A stretch of DNA of 64,000 nt from NCBI GenBank assembly GCA_963921935.1, contig OY998175.1, forward strand, positions 211,436,655 to 211,500,654. The letters run 5' to 3'. Source of the stretch: Galeruca laticollis. Its lineage: Eukaryota > Arthropoda > Insecta > Coleoptera > Chrysomelidae. Position numbers and translations under genes: made by a program. The notes beneath the pieces are model-generated. The model saw only the letters and a list, made by a program, of their open reading frames with translations, had not been told where the DNA came from and did not search any database. This document shows, piece by piece, positions 33,963 through 45,078 of the stretch (positions are counted from its first letter, which is position 1; each line of letters starts with the position of its first letter).

Positions 33963-33963
33963 C

Positions 33964-33986
33964 TGGCGCCCAACGTGGGGCTCGAA
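33964..33986 (+). promoter_or_regulatory. Primer binding site of gypsy-3, tRNA-Lys type
   Basis: TGGCGCCCAACGTGGGGCTC follows the LTR by one base. It is complementary to the known 3' end of tRNA-Lys(CUU), which would prime minus-strand cDNA synthesis. Confidence 0.8.
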
Positions 33987-34037
33987 TTAAGGATTCCTGA
34001 ATGCAAGTGAGAGTTTCGTGAATACTCGACATTTTTT

Positions 34038-35912
34038 TTGTCTTGTAGAATCGAAACTGTCACATTTGACAGATTGGAATTTCGTCAGCCCGGCTTTTTC
34101 CAGTTATTACGACAGGAATATTCGCTGTTGACTTTATCCAATCCGATTTCACCAAACATTCCGCGTCGAAGTAAACGCATTGCTGCAAGCCAAACAACCA
34201 TGGCGATGTCTCCAGAGCAATTCCAACAGCTTCTACAAGCCGTAGCCGGCATAAGGACAGAACCAGATAATCGGAAGAAAGGGAGTTTGAGCAAATGCAC
34301 GGCCCGATTCGACGGAACACGTTGTCATGAGACAGTCGACAATTTCCTAAACACCATAGCAGTCTATAAGGATATGGAACAAATCACAGACCAAGACGCA
34401 ATTAAAGGCTTGCCACTACTACTTACTGACACTGCAGCTACTTGGTGGCAAGGCATAAAAGGAGAAGCAACAGACTGGAATAATGCTATTCGATTAATCC
34501 GTGCTGCTTTATCTCCGGCAACTCCTGCATATCAAATTTACCTAGATATCTTCAAGTCCCCTCAAGGAATCTCGGCACCTACTGACGAATTTATTTGTCA
34601 AAAACGAGCACTCCTTTCCAAACTTCCACAAGGAAGACATTCCGAAGAAACACAGATTGATCTAATCTACGGTCTTATGCACATTAGACTTAGGGAAAAA
34701 ATCCCAAGAGGAAAAATCACTACGTTTACTGACTTGCTGACAAAAGCTAGACAAGTTGAGCATCTAGAAATGGAACTCAAGGATACGTCTACTTTACGAC
34801 GCAATGAATCAACCGATACGCTACCGGTAAAGAAAAACAAATTAAGATGCACGTTTTGTAATTTTAAAGGTCACAGCATACAAGAATGTCGTAAACGGCA
34901 GAAGCAAGACCAACCTAAAACGACTGCGACACATACGGAGCCTACACAATCAACCGCTACCAAAACCGACAAAGGTCACCTTCACTGCTACGGATGTGGC
35001 AGAGCTGGATACTTCCGCAGCAATTGTCCCAATTGCACTAATGTCGGCAAAGTTGTCGATGCCCAAGCTGTCCACTTCTATTCGATAAATACGCTTTTAA
35101 GATCTACACCTGAAGTCCCAGCAGTTCCTGCAAGAATATGTGGTATTAAGGGCCAAGCACATATAGATACTGCGGCTAAAACAAGCGTAGTTGGCGTCAC
35201 CCTCTACAAACTTTTAAAAGACAAGAATTGTGCATTCACCAAAACCACAGCCCGAGTCACACTCGCTGATGGACTTCAAAAGCAAACAGAGTTACTGACA
35301 ACATTTACTACTATAGAGTTAGGCGGTAGAACTCATAATATCAACTTTGTCGTGCTGCCTAACGCCGTGGACAACAGGACCTTATTAGGTATAGATTTCC
35401 TAGAAAAAGTTGGCATCGTGTTAGACTTAGGACAACGGTGCTGGTACTACGCAGACCGGCCTTTCGAGCGTTTTCAGTTTCAACCACAGTACCAAGGACT
35501 AATACAAAGACCACGGGATCAATCAGCAGAATCGAAGAAGCCGAAGAAATCTCTAAATATCGAAAGCGAACCAACTAAGGTACCAGATCCTAGAAAACAA
35601 CTTAACATCACGGACGTTGACGAGAATGATGACGTTTTATCTCCATTCTTAGAGTTTTTCACGTCACCCTTACGGGATGAGTTATGGGAAGCTCCAGACA
35701 CCAGATTCCCAAATGTTAAAAAAAACAAGCACACGAGTAATGCGTATGCACCGGAAGACATAGATGAAATTTTCGTGACAGCCTACCTCTCACTTACTCG
35801 CCACAAAAGAAAACAGGCACCAAGCGAAAAATCCTTGAGTTATTTAGTTTCGATGTCTCCCTGCAACCAAACGAAGCCGCAACGCTATGCCCGACTAATC
35901 GAAACCAGTTGA
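34038..35912 (+). CDS. Gypsy-3 Gag-protease
   Basis: An intact frame of 624 codons; the annotated first codon is not ATG, and the first in-frame methionines fall near MAMSPEQFQQLL (about 34200), so the start is uncertain. It contains a capsid-like region (DTAATWWQGIKGEATDWNN), two zinc knuckles (CTFCNFKGHSIQEC, and CYGCGRAGYFRSNC, where Tyr replaces the zinc-binding His) and a retropepsin-like domain. The latter has HIDTAAKTSVVG in the active-site position (DTA instead of DTG) and LLGIDFLEKVGI later. It ends four bases past the start of the pol frame, so the two overlap, typical of frameshifted Gag-Pol translation. Confidence 0.85.
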   Translation: MSCRIETVTFDRLEFRQPGFFQLLRQEYSLLTLSNPISPNIPRRSKRIAASQTTMAMSPEQFQQLLQAVAGIRTEPDNRKKGSLSKCTARFDGTRCHETVDNFLNTIAVYKDMEQITDQDAIKGLPLLLTDTAATWWQGIKGEATDWNNAIRLIRAALSPATPAYQIYLDIFKSPQGISAPTDEFICQKRALLSKLPQGRHSEETQIDLIYGLMHIRLREKIPRGKITTFTDLLTKARQVEHLEMELKDTSTLRRNESTDTLPVKKNKLRCTFCNFKGHSIQECRKRQKQDQPKTTATHTEPTQSTATKTDKGHLHCYGCGRAGYFRSNCPNCTNVGKVVDAQAVHFYSINTLLRSTPEVPAVPARICGIKGQAHIDTAAKTSVVGVTLYKLLKDKNCAFTKTTARVTLADGLQKQTELLTTFTTIELGGRTHNINFVVLPNAVDNRTLLGIDFLEKVGIVLDLGQRCWYYADRPFERFQFQPQYQGLIQRPRDQSAESKKPKKSLNIESEPTKVPDPRKQLNITDVDENDDVLSPFLEFFTSPLRDELWEAPDTRFPNVKKNKHTSNAYAPEDIDEIFVTAYLSLTRHKRKQAPSEKSLSYLVSMSPCNQTKPQRYARLIETS

Positions 35913-38735
35913 ATGCAATACTGCAGGAATTTCCAAATTTATTTGAGGAACATGGCCCTCCTACCACGCAAGCGGAGCATCGAATAGACACAGGCACTAG
36001 TGGACCAATTTCCAGTGCGCCTTATCGTCTTAATGTCACCAAGCAAACCATTTTACGCGACAAACTCGACGAGATGTTGGCTAATGGAATAATCGAGGAA
36101 AGTGAAACAGCGTGGACTTCCCCCGTCGTCATGGTACCAAAGAAAGATGGCGATGTTAGGGTCTGCGTCGACTATCGCCGATTAAATTCGATTACGATAC
36201 CAGATCGATACCCACTTCCTCGTATCGACGATTTGCTACACACAGCAAAGAGCAAACCTTATATGACTACCTTGGATCTCAAATCTGGTTACTGGCAAAT
36301 AAGAATGCATGAGGAAGATAAGAAGAAAACCGGGTTTATTACACCTTTTGGAGTTTACTGCTTCATGCGCATGCCATTCGGTCTAAGAAATTCTCCGGCA
36401 ACATTTCAGAGATTAATGGATAGGTTTAAAATTAGTCTCAGTCATATAACACTTCTAGTATATTTAGATGACTTGATTATTCGTTCATCAACGTTTGAAG
36501 ACCACTTGAGGGACTTGGAACAAGTTTTTCGACGTTTACACGATTTCTAACTCCGTATTAATAGAACTAAATGCCGTTTTGCTTGTTCGACCATTGGATT
36601 CTTAGGCCACGTGCTGACACCAGATGGGATCACGATGGATCCCAACAAAATTCAAGCAATTGTGGATTTACCTGTGCCTACCCATGTAAAGGATCTCCTA
36701 AGATTTATCCAAACTTGTTCATGGTATCGCCGATTTATTGCAAATTTTGCCAGCATTGCAAAACCTCTTACAAATTTGACTCGGAAGAATACTCCGTGGA
36801 AATGGGGAACAACTGAGCAAGATGCGTATAACAAATTAAAGAACTGTCTGATAACTCAATCAAGCAGATGAGAGTGAACCCTTCACTATTAAATCCGACG
36901 CCAGTAGCTATGCCATCGGTGCAGTTTTGGTCCAGGGGGAGGGAGCAACCGAACACCCTATTGAGTATGCGAGTCGCTTATTAACGAGTGCAGAGAGGAA
37001 CTATACGACTACGGAGCGAGAAGCCTTAGTAATTGTTTGGGCTATCTCGAAATTTCGAGGATATATCGAAAATTCCGAAACAATTGTCATTACTGACCAC
37101 CAGCCGTTGAAGTGGTTATTAGGATTGAAAACACCTACGGGACGCCTTGCACGATGGGCACTACAACTTCAACCTTATAATTTAAAGGTACTTTATTCTC
37201 CTGGTAGAACCAACATAGTAGCAGATTTCTTATCTCGACCACCATGTGCTAACCACTGCGATCCTCAACTATGTATCTGCCGAGTGGAAGTTGAGTTGCC
37301 CCGCAATAGTGAAAAGCAGGTGCGAGCTAAACAGCTACTTGACAGTAATCTAAAACAAATAATAGACTCTCTTGAACTTTCGTCATCTGAGGAGACTCAG
37401 AAATGGTTTCAGCGGGGTTATTTTATGAATAAAGGAATACTCTACCGATACGTAGAAGAACAGGATGACGAAAATGCCCGAATGGTGGTACCCGAGAACG
37501 AAAAAAAAAATATCCTTCACGCTTACCATGATTCTCCAACTGCTGGACATTACGGCGTCGACAAGACGATCAGCCGTATTTCGAAAAGGTATTACTGGAT
37601 AGGAATGCGGCGTGATGTTGCCTATCATATAGCTAAATGTGTGCTGTGCCAACGTTACAAAATTTCCAATCTAAAGCCAGCCGGTTTATTTTAGACAACC
37701 GCAACTAACCAGAGATTCGAGGTGCTAGCCATAGATCTCTTCGGCCCCTTGCCGACCACCGAAGACGGAGAGAGATGGATTTTCATCATTGAAGATGTTG
37801 CCAGCCGCTGGGTTGAACTATTTGCCCTGACCGAAGCTACGGCAGAGACTTGCGCCCATACCCTATTAGATGGAGTAGTTCTGCGATATGGACTGCCACG
37901 AAAAATCATTAGTGACAACGGGACTCAGTTTATCTCGGCTATCATGCAGAAGCTCACTTACTGCCTAGCCATCAAGCAGGCATTTGTACCGGTTTATCAT
38001 CCCGAAGCAAATCCGGTGGAACGCAAAAACCGAGATCTAAAAACACAACTTGGCATCCTTGTTAGGAATAACCATCAAGAATGGTCCAAACATTTGGCCG
38101 CAATTAGATTCGCAATGAATAGCGCTCGGTGTGATAGCACCGGGTACACGGCTGCTTACCTAACATTTGGACGTGAGTTGAGAACCGTACAAGATATCGC
38201 TGACGACTTTAGTGCTATTGTAGAGTCAGAAAATTTTGTAGCTGAAATAAGTCCAAAGTTGCTCCAGCTGGCGGAATCCCTGAAACTGGCAAAAGAAGCT
38301 ACCGAGTTGCGCCAAGACCAGAATCAAACGCGAATCAATCAGCATCGACGGAACGATCCTTGTTATCGTCCAGGGGACAAAGTTTGGGTGACCACCCACA
38401 CCCTTAGTAACGCTGCTAAAGGTTACTCGTCAAAACTTGCACCTCGGCGTGATGGACCTTACGTTATCATCCGCAAACACGGTCCTACTAGTTACGAGCT
38501 TGCTGACCTTGAGAATCCTACTGTACCTCTAGGCGTCCATCACTCGTCCACTATTTCTCTGTACCAAGGAGATAAGAATGAAGATGTGACCCCCGTGCCG
38601 GTAAGAGCTATGAGAAGACGTGGAAGACCCCGGAAGGTAGTTCCATCAATGACCACGGAGGAAGTAGCATCACCTGCCAATCCACCCCTAAGGAAGAAAG
38701 GATTACGAGGTAGACCCAAGAAACAACAACCTTAA
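35909..38735 (+). pseudogene. Gypsy-3 Pol: RT, RNase H, integrase
   Basis: RT (WTSPVVMVPKKDGDVRVCVD, MPFGLRNSPATFQRLM, catalytic YLDDLII near 36460) is stopped by TAA at 36548. The connection domain follows (GHVLTPDGITMDPNKIQ) with a frameshift near 36860. RNase H (KSDASSYAIGAVLVQG, TEREALVIVWAISKFRGYI, ITDHQPLKWL) then leads into the integrase zinc region (HYGVDKTISRISKRYYW...CVLCQ). A TAG at 37692 precedes the core, which has Asp in AIDLFGPL, Asp in ISDNGTQF and Glu in NPVERKNR, all kept. The C-terminus ends with an AT-hook-like RRRGRPRKV and RGRPKKQQP. Confidence 0.9.
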
Positions 38736-38794
38736 TCGTCCTGCTTGGTGTGCTAGCCTCTCATCGGGACGATCTCGAAGCTAGAGGGGGAGGT

Positions 38795-39076
38795 TATAGC
38801 AGAACGATCCCTACCAGGCTATACAGCTCTATCTACAGTACAACCTTCATGTAGATGCCCCGCACAACGTCTGAGACTCTGTTATAAATGGTAAGATGGC
38901 GCCACTCGAATCGCCTTACACCACACCGATAGTGATGTAACCTAGTCCTATACATAGTAGCATGGTGAAGGGTAGAAACGAACACGGATTACGTATTATT
39001 ATATACTTTAAATAGTTCATGTTATTTTCATTTAGTAATATTTTTTTGTTTGTTGTTAAATAAAATTATTACTACA
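38795..39076 (+). repeat. 3' LTR of gypsy-3 (282 bp)
   Basis: Partner of 33681-33962, followed by the GTGG duplication and the remainder of the gypsy-2 LTR. Confidence 0.9.
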
Positions 39077-39591
39077 GTGGAAAATATTTAGAATGTAATA
39101 AATGTGTTGTACCTTTATAAAAACAAGTATGACTAAGCGCGTATAAGTTCGATAACAGAAAGAAATAATGTATTGGATATTTTTAAGCATTCATTCTATT
39201 GAGTTACGGCGAGAGGAACAGTGGTAGAATTATTAAATAGTGATTTTGAAGAAATAGTGTAATTATTTCAATACCCGTGTAATAATGAATAATAAACTAG
39301 AGCACAAGAAAATGTGTAAAATTATTTATTATCCAGTATAAATTAAGTCCATAATATATCAATCAGTTTATTTGCTTATGATGTATTGTGCCTTACCGAG
39401 CGTGAACAGACGGGCGGTATTATTTTATTGACAAAGAAAGGCGTCGTCGCCACGCCGGTCGGTCAGAAGATAAGCAAGCCCAAGCGCTGTTATTTTATTG
39501 GGGAATGAAAGGCGTCGCCAGTCGCCACCGCACCACCTGCAGGTAATAAATATTTTTTGTTTTAAGTACAGGTTATGGGATTATGGTCATT

Positions 39592-40501
39592 AAAACAACG
39601 AAAATCTATTATATTTTCAGGCAACGTTTCGACCTTTATTGGGTCATCTTCAGGGCGTCTACAAGAAACATACAAAGAATGTATTTTTTTTGTGTGATAC
39701 ACTAAACACAATAGTCATAAAATTTGTTAAAATCAAATAAAATTTGTACAATAGTATATGTAAGAAACGACAAAAATTATAGTTAAAATATATTAAAAGT
39801 TATTTTTTTAAAATAACAGTTATGAAAACCACAGGAAAACAGGTGAGATCCTTTTATGTCATTAATTGCAACATGCAGTTAGAGTATACTTATGAATTAT
39901 ATGATGTTTATTATCTTTCTACGCCCAATATCCGCTAGTTTAAGGTTGTATATTGTTGCAATTATTTGTGTAGGTGCAATCCCCAGTATAGTTCTACAGG
40001 AAGATAGACCAGAGAAAAAAAATATCAAATGAAGAAAAGAAACTTTTTCCTTCTCCCCCACCTCTCAATTAATTGAGAGAACCAAAAAACTTACAGGAAA
40101 ATTGATATTACGGTACAATTTATGATCATAATTGCAACAATATACAACCTTAAACTAGCGGATATTGGGCGTTGAAAGATAATAAACATCATATAATTCA
40201 TAAGTAAACTCTAACTGCATGTCGCAATTAATGACATAAAAGGATCTCACCTGTTTTCCTGTGGTTTTCATAACTGTTATATTAAAAAATTAACTATTAA
40301 TATATTTTAACTATAATTTTTGTCGTTTCTTACATATACTATTGTACAAATTTTATTTGATTTTAACAAATTTTATGACTTTTGTGTTTAGCGTATCACA
40401 CAAAAAAATACATTCTTTGTATGATTCTTGTAGACGCCCTAAAGATGACCCAATAAAGGTCGAAACGTTGGCTGAAAAAATAATAGATTTTCCTTGTTTT
40501 A
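39592..40501. repeat. Foldback repeat with ~380-bp arms, Penelope-type motif
   Basis: The left arm (39592 to about 39968) and right arm (about 40126-40501) are inverted copies with a spacer of about 157 bp. Both carry the word GGTCGAAACGTTG preceded by GATGACCCAATAAA. On minus at 39656-39621 the motif reads CTGAAGA - short stem - GAAACG, matching the hammerhead core pattern (CUGANGA...GAAA) known from Penelope-like terminal repeats. In the right arm (40434-40472) it reads CTAAAGA, a change in the core. A plus ORF at 40342-40653 crosses the arm and is not a gene. I infer inverted Penelope terminal repeats or a derived foldback MITE. Confidence 0.6.
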
Positions 40502-40653
40502 CTGTGTGTTACAGCAGTGTTAATCTGACTATGTTGAGCATAGAATTTGATCAAATGATGAATATTAATATTGACAATTTCTTAAGGATTTTTCGCAAAC
40601 TAAAGCCAGAAAAGTTAATTTTAATTAAATTTAGTTTGTATTTAGTAGAATAA

Positions 40654-41132
40654 TGTTACGAAGCAGCACACTGGTATAGACCCTAAATCCGACTCTGTCT
40701 AAGCCAGGTATGAAAATTAAAATTATGGCGGATACGCAGTGTTTTTAAAACTGTTTGGGACTATCTTATCTAAACATTGTTTTTGTGACCAGACTTATCT
40801 AGAAAAGGCCAGAATGAATTATTTGTGTGTGTAAGCCGCAGCCCGGAATTTTCTAGTAAGAAAGGCATTAATATAAATAAGGACCAATCAGCGGAGGAGT
40901 TAGTTGATAAAGTGATCTCGAGAAATAAACCAAAAAAATACACCGAACAGTAAAGTGCTAATTAATAATCAAGTTTGTGTGCATATAAATTAAATATAAG
41001 TGATTAGTTAAGTATATATAAATTAAGTGTTAGTGAGTTAGTGTTTAAATAAATTAGTAAGTAGCCATACCGAGTGTTTGAAATTTATCCCACCCGTAAT
41101 AAAAACTTTTAATAAATAAGAAAAACATTACA
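40654..41132 (+). repeat. 5' LTR of gypsy-1 (479 bp)
   Basis: It begins TGTTACGAAGCAGCACAC and ends AACATTACA. It differs from the 3' LTR by small indels (for example CCATACCGAGTG is absent there). Confidence 0.9.
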
Positions 41133-41133
41133 T

Positions 41134-41150
41134 TGGTGTCAGGTGTGGGG
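41134..41150 (+). promoter_or_regulatory. Primer binding site of gypsy-1, probably tRNA-Leu type
   Basis: TGGTGTCAGGTGTGGGG lies one base after the LTR. Its first nine bases are complementary to the CTGACACCA 3' end of insect leucine tRNAs; the match beyond that is uncertain. Confidence 0.55.
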
Positions 41151-41176
41151 TAATATAAATAAATTGCTACGTAAAA

Positions 41177-42517
41177 ATGGCCAAGAGACTATATGACCTC
41201 AAAGTGGCGGAGCTAAGAGCGGAATTGGAAGATCGTGAGTTGGAAACGTCCGGTAAGAAAAGTGAATTAGTAGAAAGACTTAAAGTGGCACTGGAAAATG
41301 ACGGCTTTGATCCAGAAACCGTTTTATTTGCTGACGAGGCTTCCACCTTAATCTCGTCTATTTCTGCTAATATTTCTGCTAACATGGACGAGAAGATTTC
41401 TGCCATGGAAGAGAACATGGACGAGAAGATTTCTGCTATGAAGAACGACATTTCTGCTAATATTTCTGCTAGCATGGACGAGAAGATTTCTGCTATGGAA
41501 GAGAAGATTTCAACGAATGGGAAAGCGATCATTCGGCTATAAAGAACGATATTTCTACTTTGAAGAACTATATATTTGCCGATGTCTTATTAATGAAAAA
41601 CGACATTGCCGCCGACGTTGAAAATTAAATTTCGTCTCTAAAATCTGAAATCGAGAATAAGATTACAACGATAGATGAGAAAATCAAGGAGATAGAGGAG
41701 AAGATTGCCGGTTCAAGAACGCGAGGCACGTCAGAGGAAGAATAGAAGACCGAGCAAACGAAACCTTGCAGGCCAGAAACAGTATGTAAGTTTGAAGACA
41801 TTCGCAGTTTTACCCGAGTGAAGGCCCCAACGTTCGATGGAAAAATGTCGTGGACCAATTATGTGAAACAATCTGAAGCAGCCACTAGAGTGAATAATTG
41901 GTCCGATAGAGAGAAGGCAGTGAACTTAACCATCGCGCTTCGCGGAGATGCCTTATATGTACTCCAGACGATATCTTTGGAAGAAACGGATGACTTCGAG
42001 CAGCTGAAGAAGAGATTGGGCATGCGATATGGTCATGAACATTTAGAACATTTGTACCAATCTCAGCTGAAGGCTGAAGAACCGAAGGCAGAAACGTGAT
42101 GAATCACTTCAAGAATATGAAGTGGGCATTGCCCGACTAGTTCGATTTGCTTATCCGTCAGCACCAGAGAACATGATGAAATGTCTGGGCATCCAGGCCT
42201 TTATTGATGGCTTACGTGACCCCGATATGCAGAGGACGCTTCGTTTAGCCCATCCGAAAACATTAGTCGACGCATTGACAGCTGCTCTTGAATATGAAGC
42301 AGCAACGAAGGCTTCAGGATATAACAAAATCAAGACCATCCAAGAAGAAGGTGACGAAGACAGATTTGACCAATTCGTCAGTTTAATTAAAAATATGATG
42401 GACAAGAAGCCGAGAAAGATCAGATGCTGGAATTGTGGCGAGCTAGGGCATGTACGTAGTTCATGTAAGCGCCCCAAGACTCCTGCAAACCAAGAACCCC
42501 AGTCACAGAAAAACTAG
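41177..42517 (+). pseudogene. Gypsy-1 Gag with N-terminal SAP domain and CCHC knuckle
   Basis: The frame starts at ATG 41177 with LYDLKVAELRAELEDRELET then SGKKSELVERLKVAL, a SAP motif normally used by chromatin proteins to bind DNA. It is followed by a heptad-like repeat (DEKISAMEE units), probably a coiled coil. After frameshifts (about 41540 and 41640) come capsid-like blocks (41818-42099, with WTNYVKQSEAATRVNNWSD, and 42122 onward, with IQAFIDGLRDPDMQRTLRLA) and one knuckle (CWNCGELGHVRSSC, about 42425). Gag would assemble the particle; the SAP module may aid chromatin targeting (inference). At least three frameshifts are present. Confidence 0.8.
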
Positions 42518-42539
42518 AACGGGTCGGCTACGAGGGGGC

Positions 42540-44346
42540 AGCACCGACCCATGATCGTTCCAAAGACCCTCTCATACTGATAGCTTCTCTCAGATGTCGC
42601 AACGACAGTGTATATGTGGATGGCGAAGTAAATGGCAAAAAATATGATCTGCTGGTTGACACTGGAGCACTGATAATTCGAATGCCAGATTCGAACAGAT
42701 GTTATCAGTAGCTGGTCAATCTTTGGATCGAGCTGAAAAAAAGAGAATGAGAGAATTTCTCTTGCAGTATCGAGACTTATTCGTACCAAAAGGAGGAAAG
42801 ACTGGCAGAACATCAGCCGTCAAACACAAAATCGATACTGGTAATGCTAAGCCAATTAGACAATCAGCTCGAAGACTTCCAGGAGCGAAGAGAGAAGAAG
42901 CTGAAAGAATAATTCGAGAGATGGCAGAAGAAAAAGTAATAGAACCATCTACTAGTCCATGGATGTCTCCAGTAGTGCTCGTCAAGAAAAAGGATGGAAC
43001 TACGAGGTTCTGCGTGGATTATCGCCAGCTTAATAACGTGACGAAAAAAGACAGCTATCCTCTACCTCGAATTGAAGATACGCTAGACACTTTGGCCGGC
43101 AGCAAACTGTTTTCCACCTTGGACCTGAAGTCTGGTTATTGGCAAGTGGAAATGGACCCAGAAGATAAAGAGAAGACCGCTTTTACCACCGGATCTGGAT
43201 TATGGCAATTGAACGTCATGCCATTCGGGATCTGTAATGCGCCTGCGACATTTGAAAGACTCATGGAAAATGTCTTGAGAGGGTTGTCTTGGAAGACATG
43301 CCTGGTCTATTTGGACGACATCGTAGTACTGAGGAAGACATTTGACGAACATCTGAAGAATTTGGAAGACGTATTCAAACGACTCCAAGCTGCCCAGCTC
43401 ATGTTAAACCCGAAGAAATGTCAGCTGTCCAAAACCGAGTCAACTATCTAGGTCATATAGTGAGCAATGAAGGAGTGGCGGTGGATCCAGAGAAAATTGC
43501 TTCCATTCAGCAATGACCGCAATCAACCGACAAACATCAAATTAGGAGTTTCCTTGGACTTTGCACGTATTATAGAAGATTTATCAGGAAGTTTGGAGAT
43601 ATTGCCAAGCCTCTAACGCGACTTACAGAAGAGGCAAGAGCTTTCCAATGAGATGAAGACTATCAAACGGCTTTTGAAACCTTGAAGAGGCATTTAACCT
43701 CGGCGCCGATATTAGGATATCCATTACCAGAGGGAGACTTTATTCTTGACACTGACGCAAGCAACGTAGGAATTGGTGGAGTACTCTCACAGATCCAAGG
43801 AGGGCAAGAAAGAGTGCTGGTATATTTCAGTAAAGTCCTCTCCAAACCAGAACGAAACTACTGCGTCACAAGAAGAGAACTTTTGGCGGTAGTGAAGTCC
43901 GTGGAACACTTTTACCAATATCTCTATGGTAGGAAGTTTTTAATCTGGACTGATCATGCAGCACTCAAGTGGTTAATGCAGTTCATGAATCCCGAGGGCC
44001 AGATCGCTAGATGGATTGAACGACTTCAAGAGTACGATTTCAACATCGAACATCGAGCCGGTGTGAGTCACCGAAATGCCGACTCCCTATCCAGACAGCC
44101 GTGCCCAACAGACTGCTCCCACTGCAACAAGGTGGAATCCAGGGAAGCTGCAGTTTCAAGAACTACTGTAGTCAACGAGGATCACCAGGATCAGAGAAGA
44201 TCAGGAGAATGATCCGGCAATGGAAGAAAGAAAATCGGCGACCTACCTGGCAAGAAGTGTCAAAATTTTCACCTAAACTCAAGGCGTATTGGGCTCGGTG
44301 GAACTCTCTTGTCCTGGAAGGAGGGCTGTTGAAAAGAGTCCTTTAA
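42540..44346 (+). pseudogene. Gypsy-1 protease remnant, RT and RNase H
   Basis: A protease start (VYVDGEVNGKKYDLLVDTGA, about 42610-42670) breaks off after a dozen residues, so most of the protease is deleted. RT 42699-43451 is intact in frame: KIDTGNAKPIRQSARRLPGA, WMSPVVLVKKKDGTTRFCVD, MPFGICNAPATFERLM and catalytic YLDDIVV near 43315. A frameshift near 43440 and stops near 43515 and 43650 interrupt the connection domain. RNase H (43682-44212) is readable: LDTDASNVGIGGVLSQIQ, TRRELLAVVKSVEHFYQYLY, IWTDHAALKWL. Confidence 0.85.
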
Positions 44347-44364
44347 AACGATGATGGTTCTGAG

Positions 44365-45078
44365 ATGAGGAGACAGCTAGTTATCCCGAGAACAAGAGTA
44401 GCTGAGGTACTGAAGAAGTTACACCACAGTCCATCGGGAGGTCATCTGGGAGTAAAGAAAACCCTTCAGCGAGTCCGTCAAAGGTTTTATTGGATGAACA
44501 GCTCCGACGATGTGAAGGACTGGTGTAAGAAATGTACGACTTGTGCTACGAGTAATGGACCACATCGCAAGAGAAAGGCACCCATGAAAGAGTACAATGT
44601 TGGAAGCCCTTTCGAAAGGATTGCTTTAGATATCGCTGGACCATTTCCGACGACAGAAAATGGTAGCAAGTACATACTAGCTGTAATGGATTATTTCACA
44701 AAGTGGGTGGAAATTTACGCTATCCCGAACCAAGAGGCCACAACTGTCGCGGATGTATTGGTGAAAGAATTCATCAGCCGATATGGAGTGCCCATGGAAG
44801 TTCACAGTGTCCACGGAAGAAATTCCGAAAGCCATCTACTCCAGGAGATTTGCGACAAGCTAGGAATGAAGATGACCAGGACAACAGCTTTACATCCACA
44901 GACAGATGGAATGGTCAAGAGAATGAACAGGACTATTGGAAAATACCTGGCCAAAGTAGTTTCCAGCCATCAGAGAGATTGGGACCAGTATCTCTCCCTA
45001 TTCGCATTGGCTTATCGATCTGCCGTCAATGAGTCCACGGGTGAAACACCTGCGAAATCCTGTTTGGACGTGAAATGA
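44365..45078 (+). pseudogene. Gypsy-1 integrase with lost second catalytic Asp
   Basis: The zinc region HLGVKKTLQRVRQRFYWMNS...CKKCTTC and the first Asp (LDIAGPFPTTENGSKYILA) are normal. The second block reads VHSVHGRNSESH, with Val where the older copy at 19.8 kb has Asp in VHSDQGRSF. The Glu-bearing helix also differs (TDGMVKRMNRTIGKYL). A one-base shift near 45060 breaks the link to the next frame. The enzyme from this copy would be inactive. Confidence 0.85.

Larger units (their letters stand above)
33681..39076 (+). mobile_element. Ty3/gypsy retrotransposon 'gypsy-3', young, inserted in the gypsy-2 LTR
   Basis: It is bounded by GTGG duplications (33677-33680 and 39077-39080). Both LTRs are 282 bp and differ at about three positions by my reading, so this is among the youngest insertions here. 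The LTR begins TATAGCAG and ends TACTACA, that is TA...CA instead of TG...CA. The polypurine tract AGAGGGGGAGGT (38783-38794) precedes the 3' LTR. Coding regions are nearly complete but have two internal stops and a frameshift. Confidence 0.9.
28457..39284 (+). mobile_element. Ty3/gypsy retrotransposon 'gypsy-2', containing gypsy-3
   Basis: The 5' LTR (28457-28855) and a 3' LTR split by gypsy-3 (33469-33680 and 39081-39284) begin TGTTATGTATTTGTTACCC. ATGA lies before the first (28453-28456) and after the last (39285-39288), a plausible 4-bp duplication. Gag, protease, RT, RNase H and integrase follow in order with several frameshifts. The exact LTR end is uncertain by a few bases because both LTRs finish in AT-rich GTGTAATAAT. 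Confidence 0.8.

Noticed and set aside
40342..40653. 103-codon ORF over the right foldback arm
   Set aside because: Mostly a translation of the inverted repeat; no similarity recognised to any protein family.
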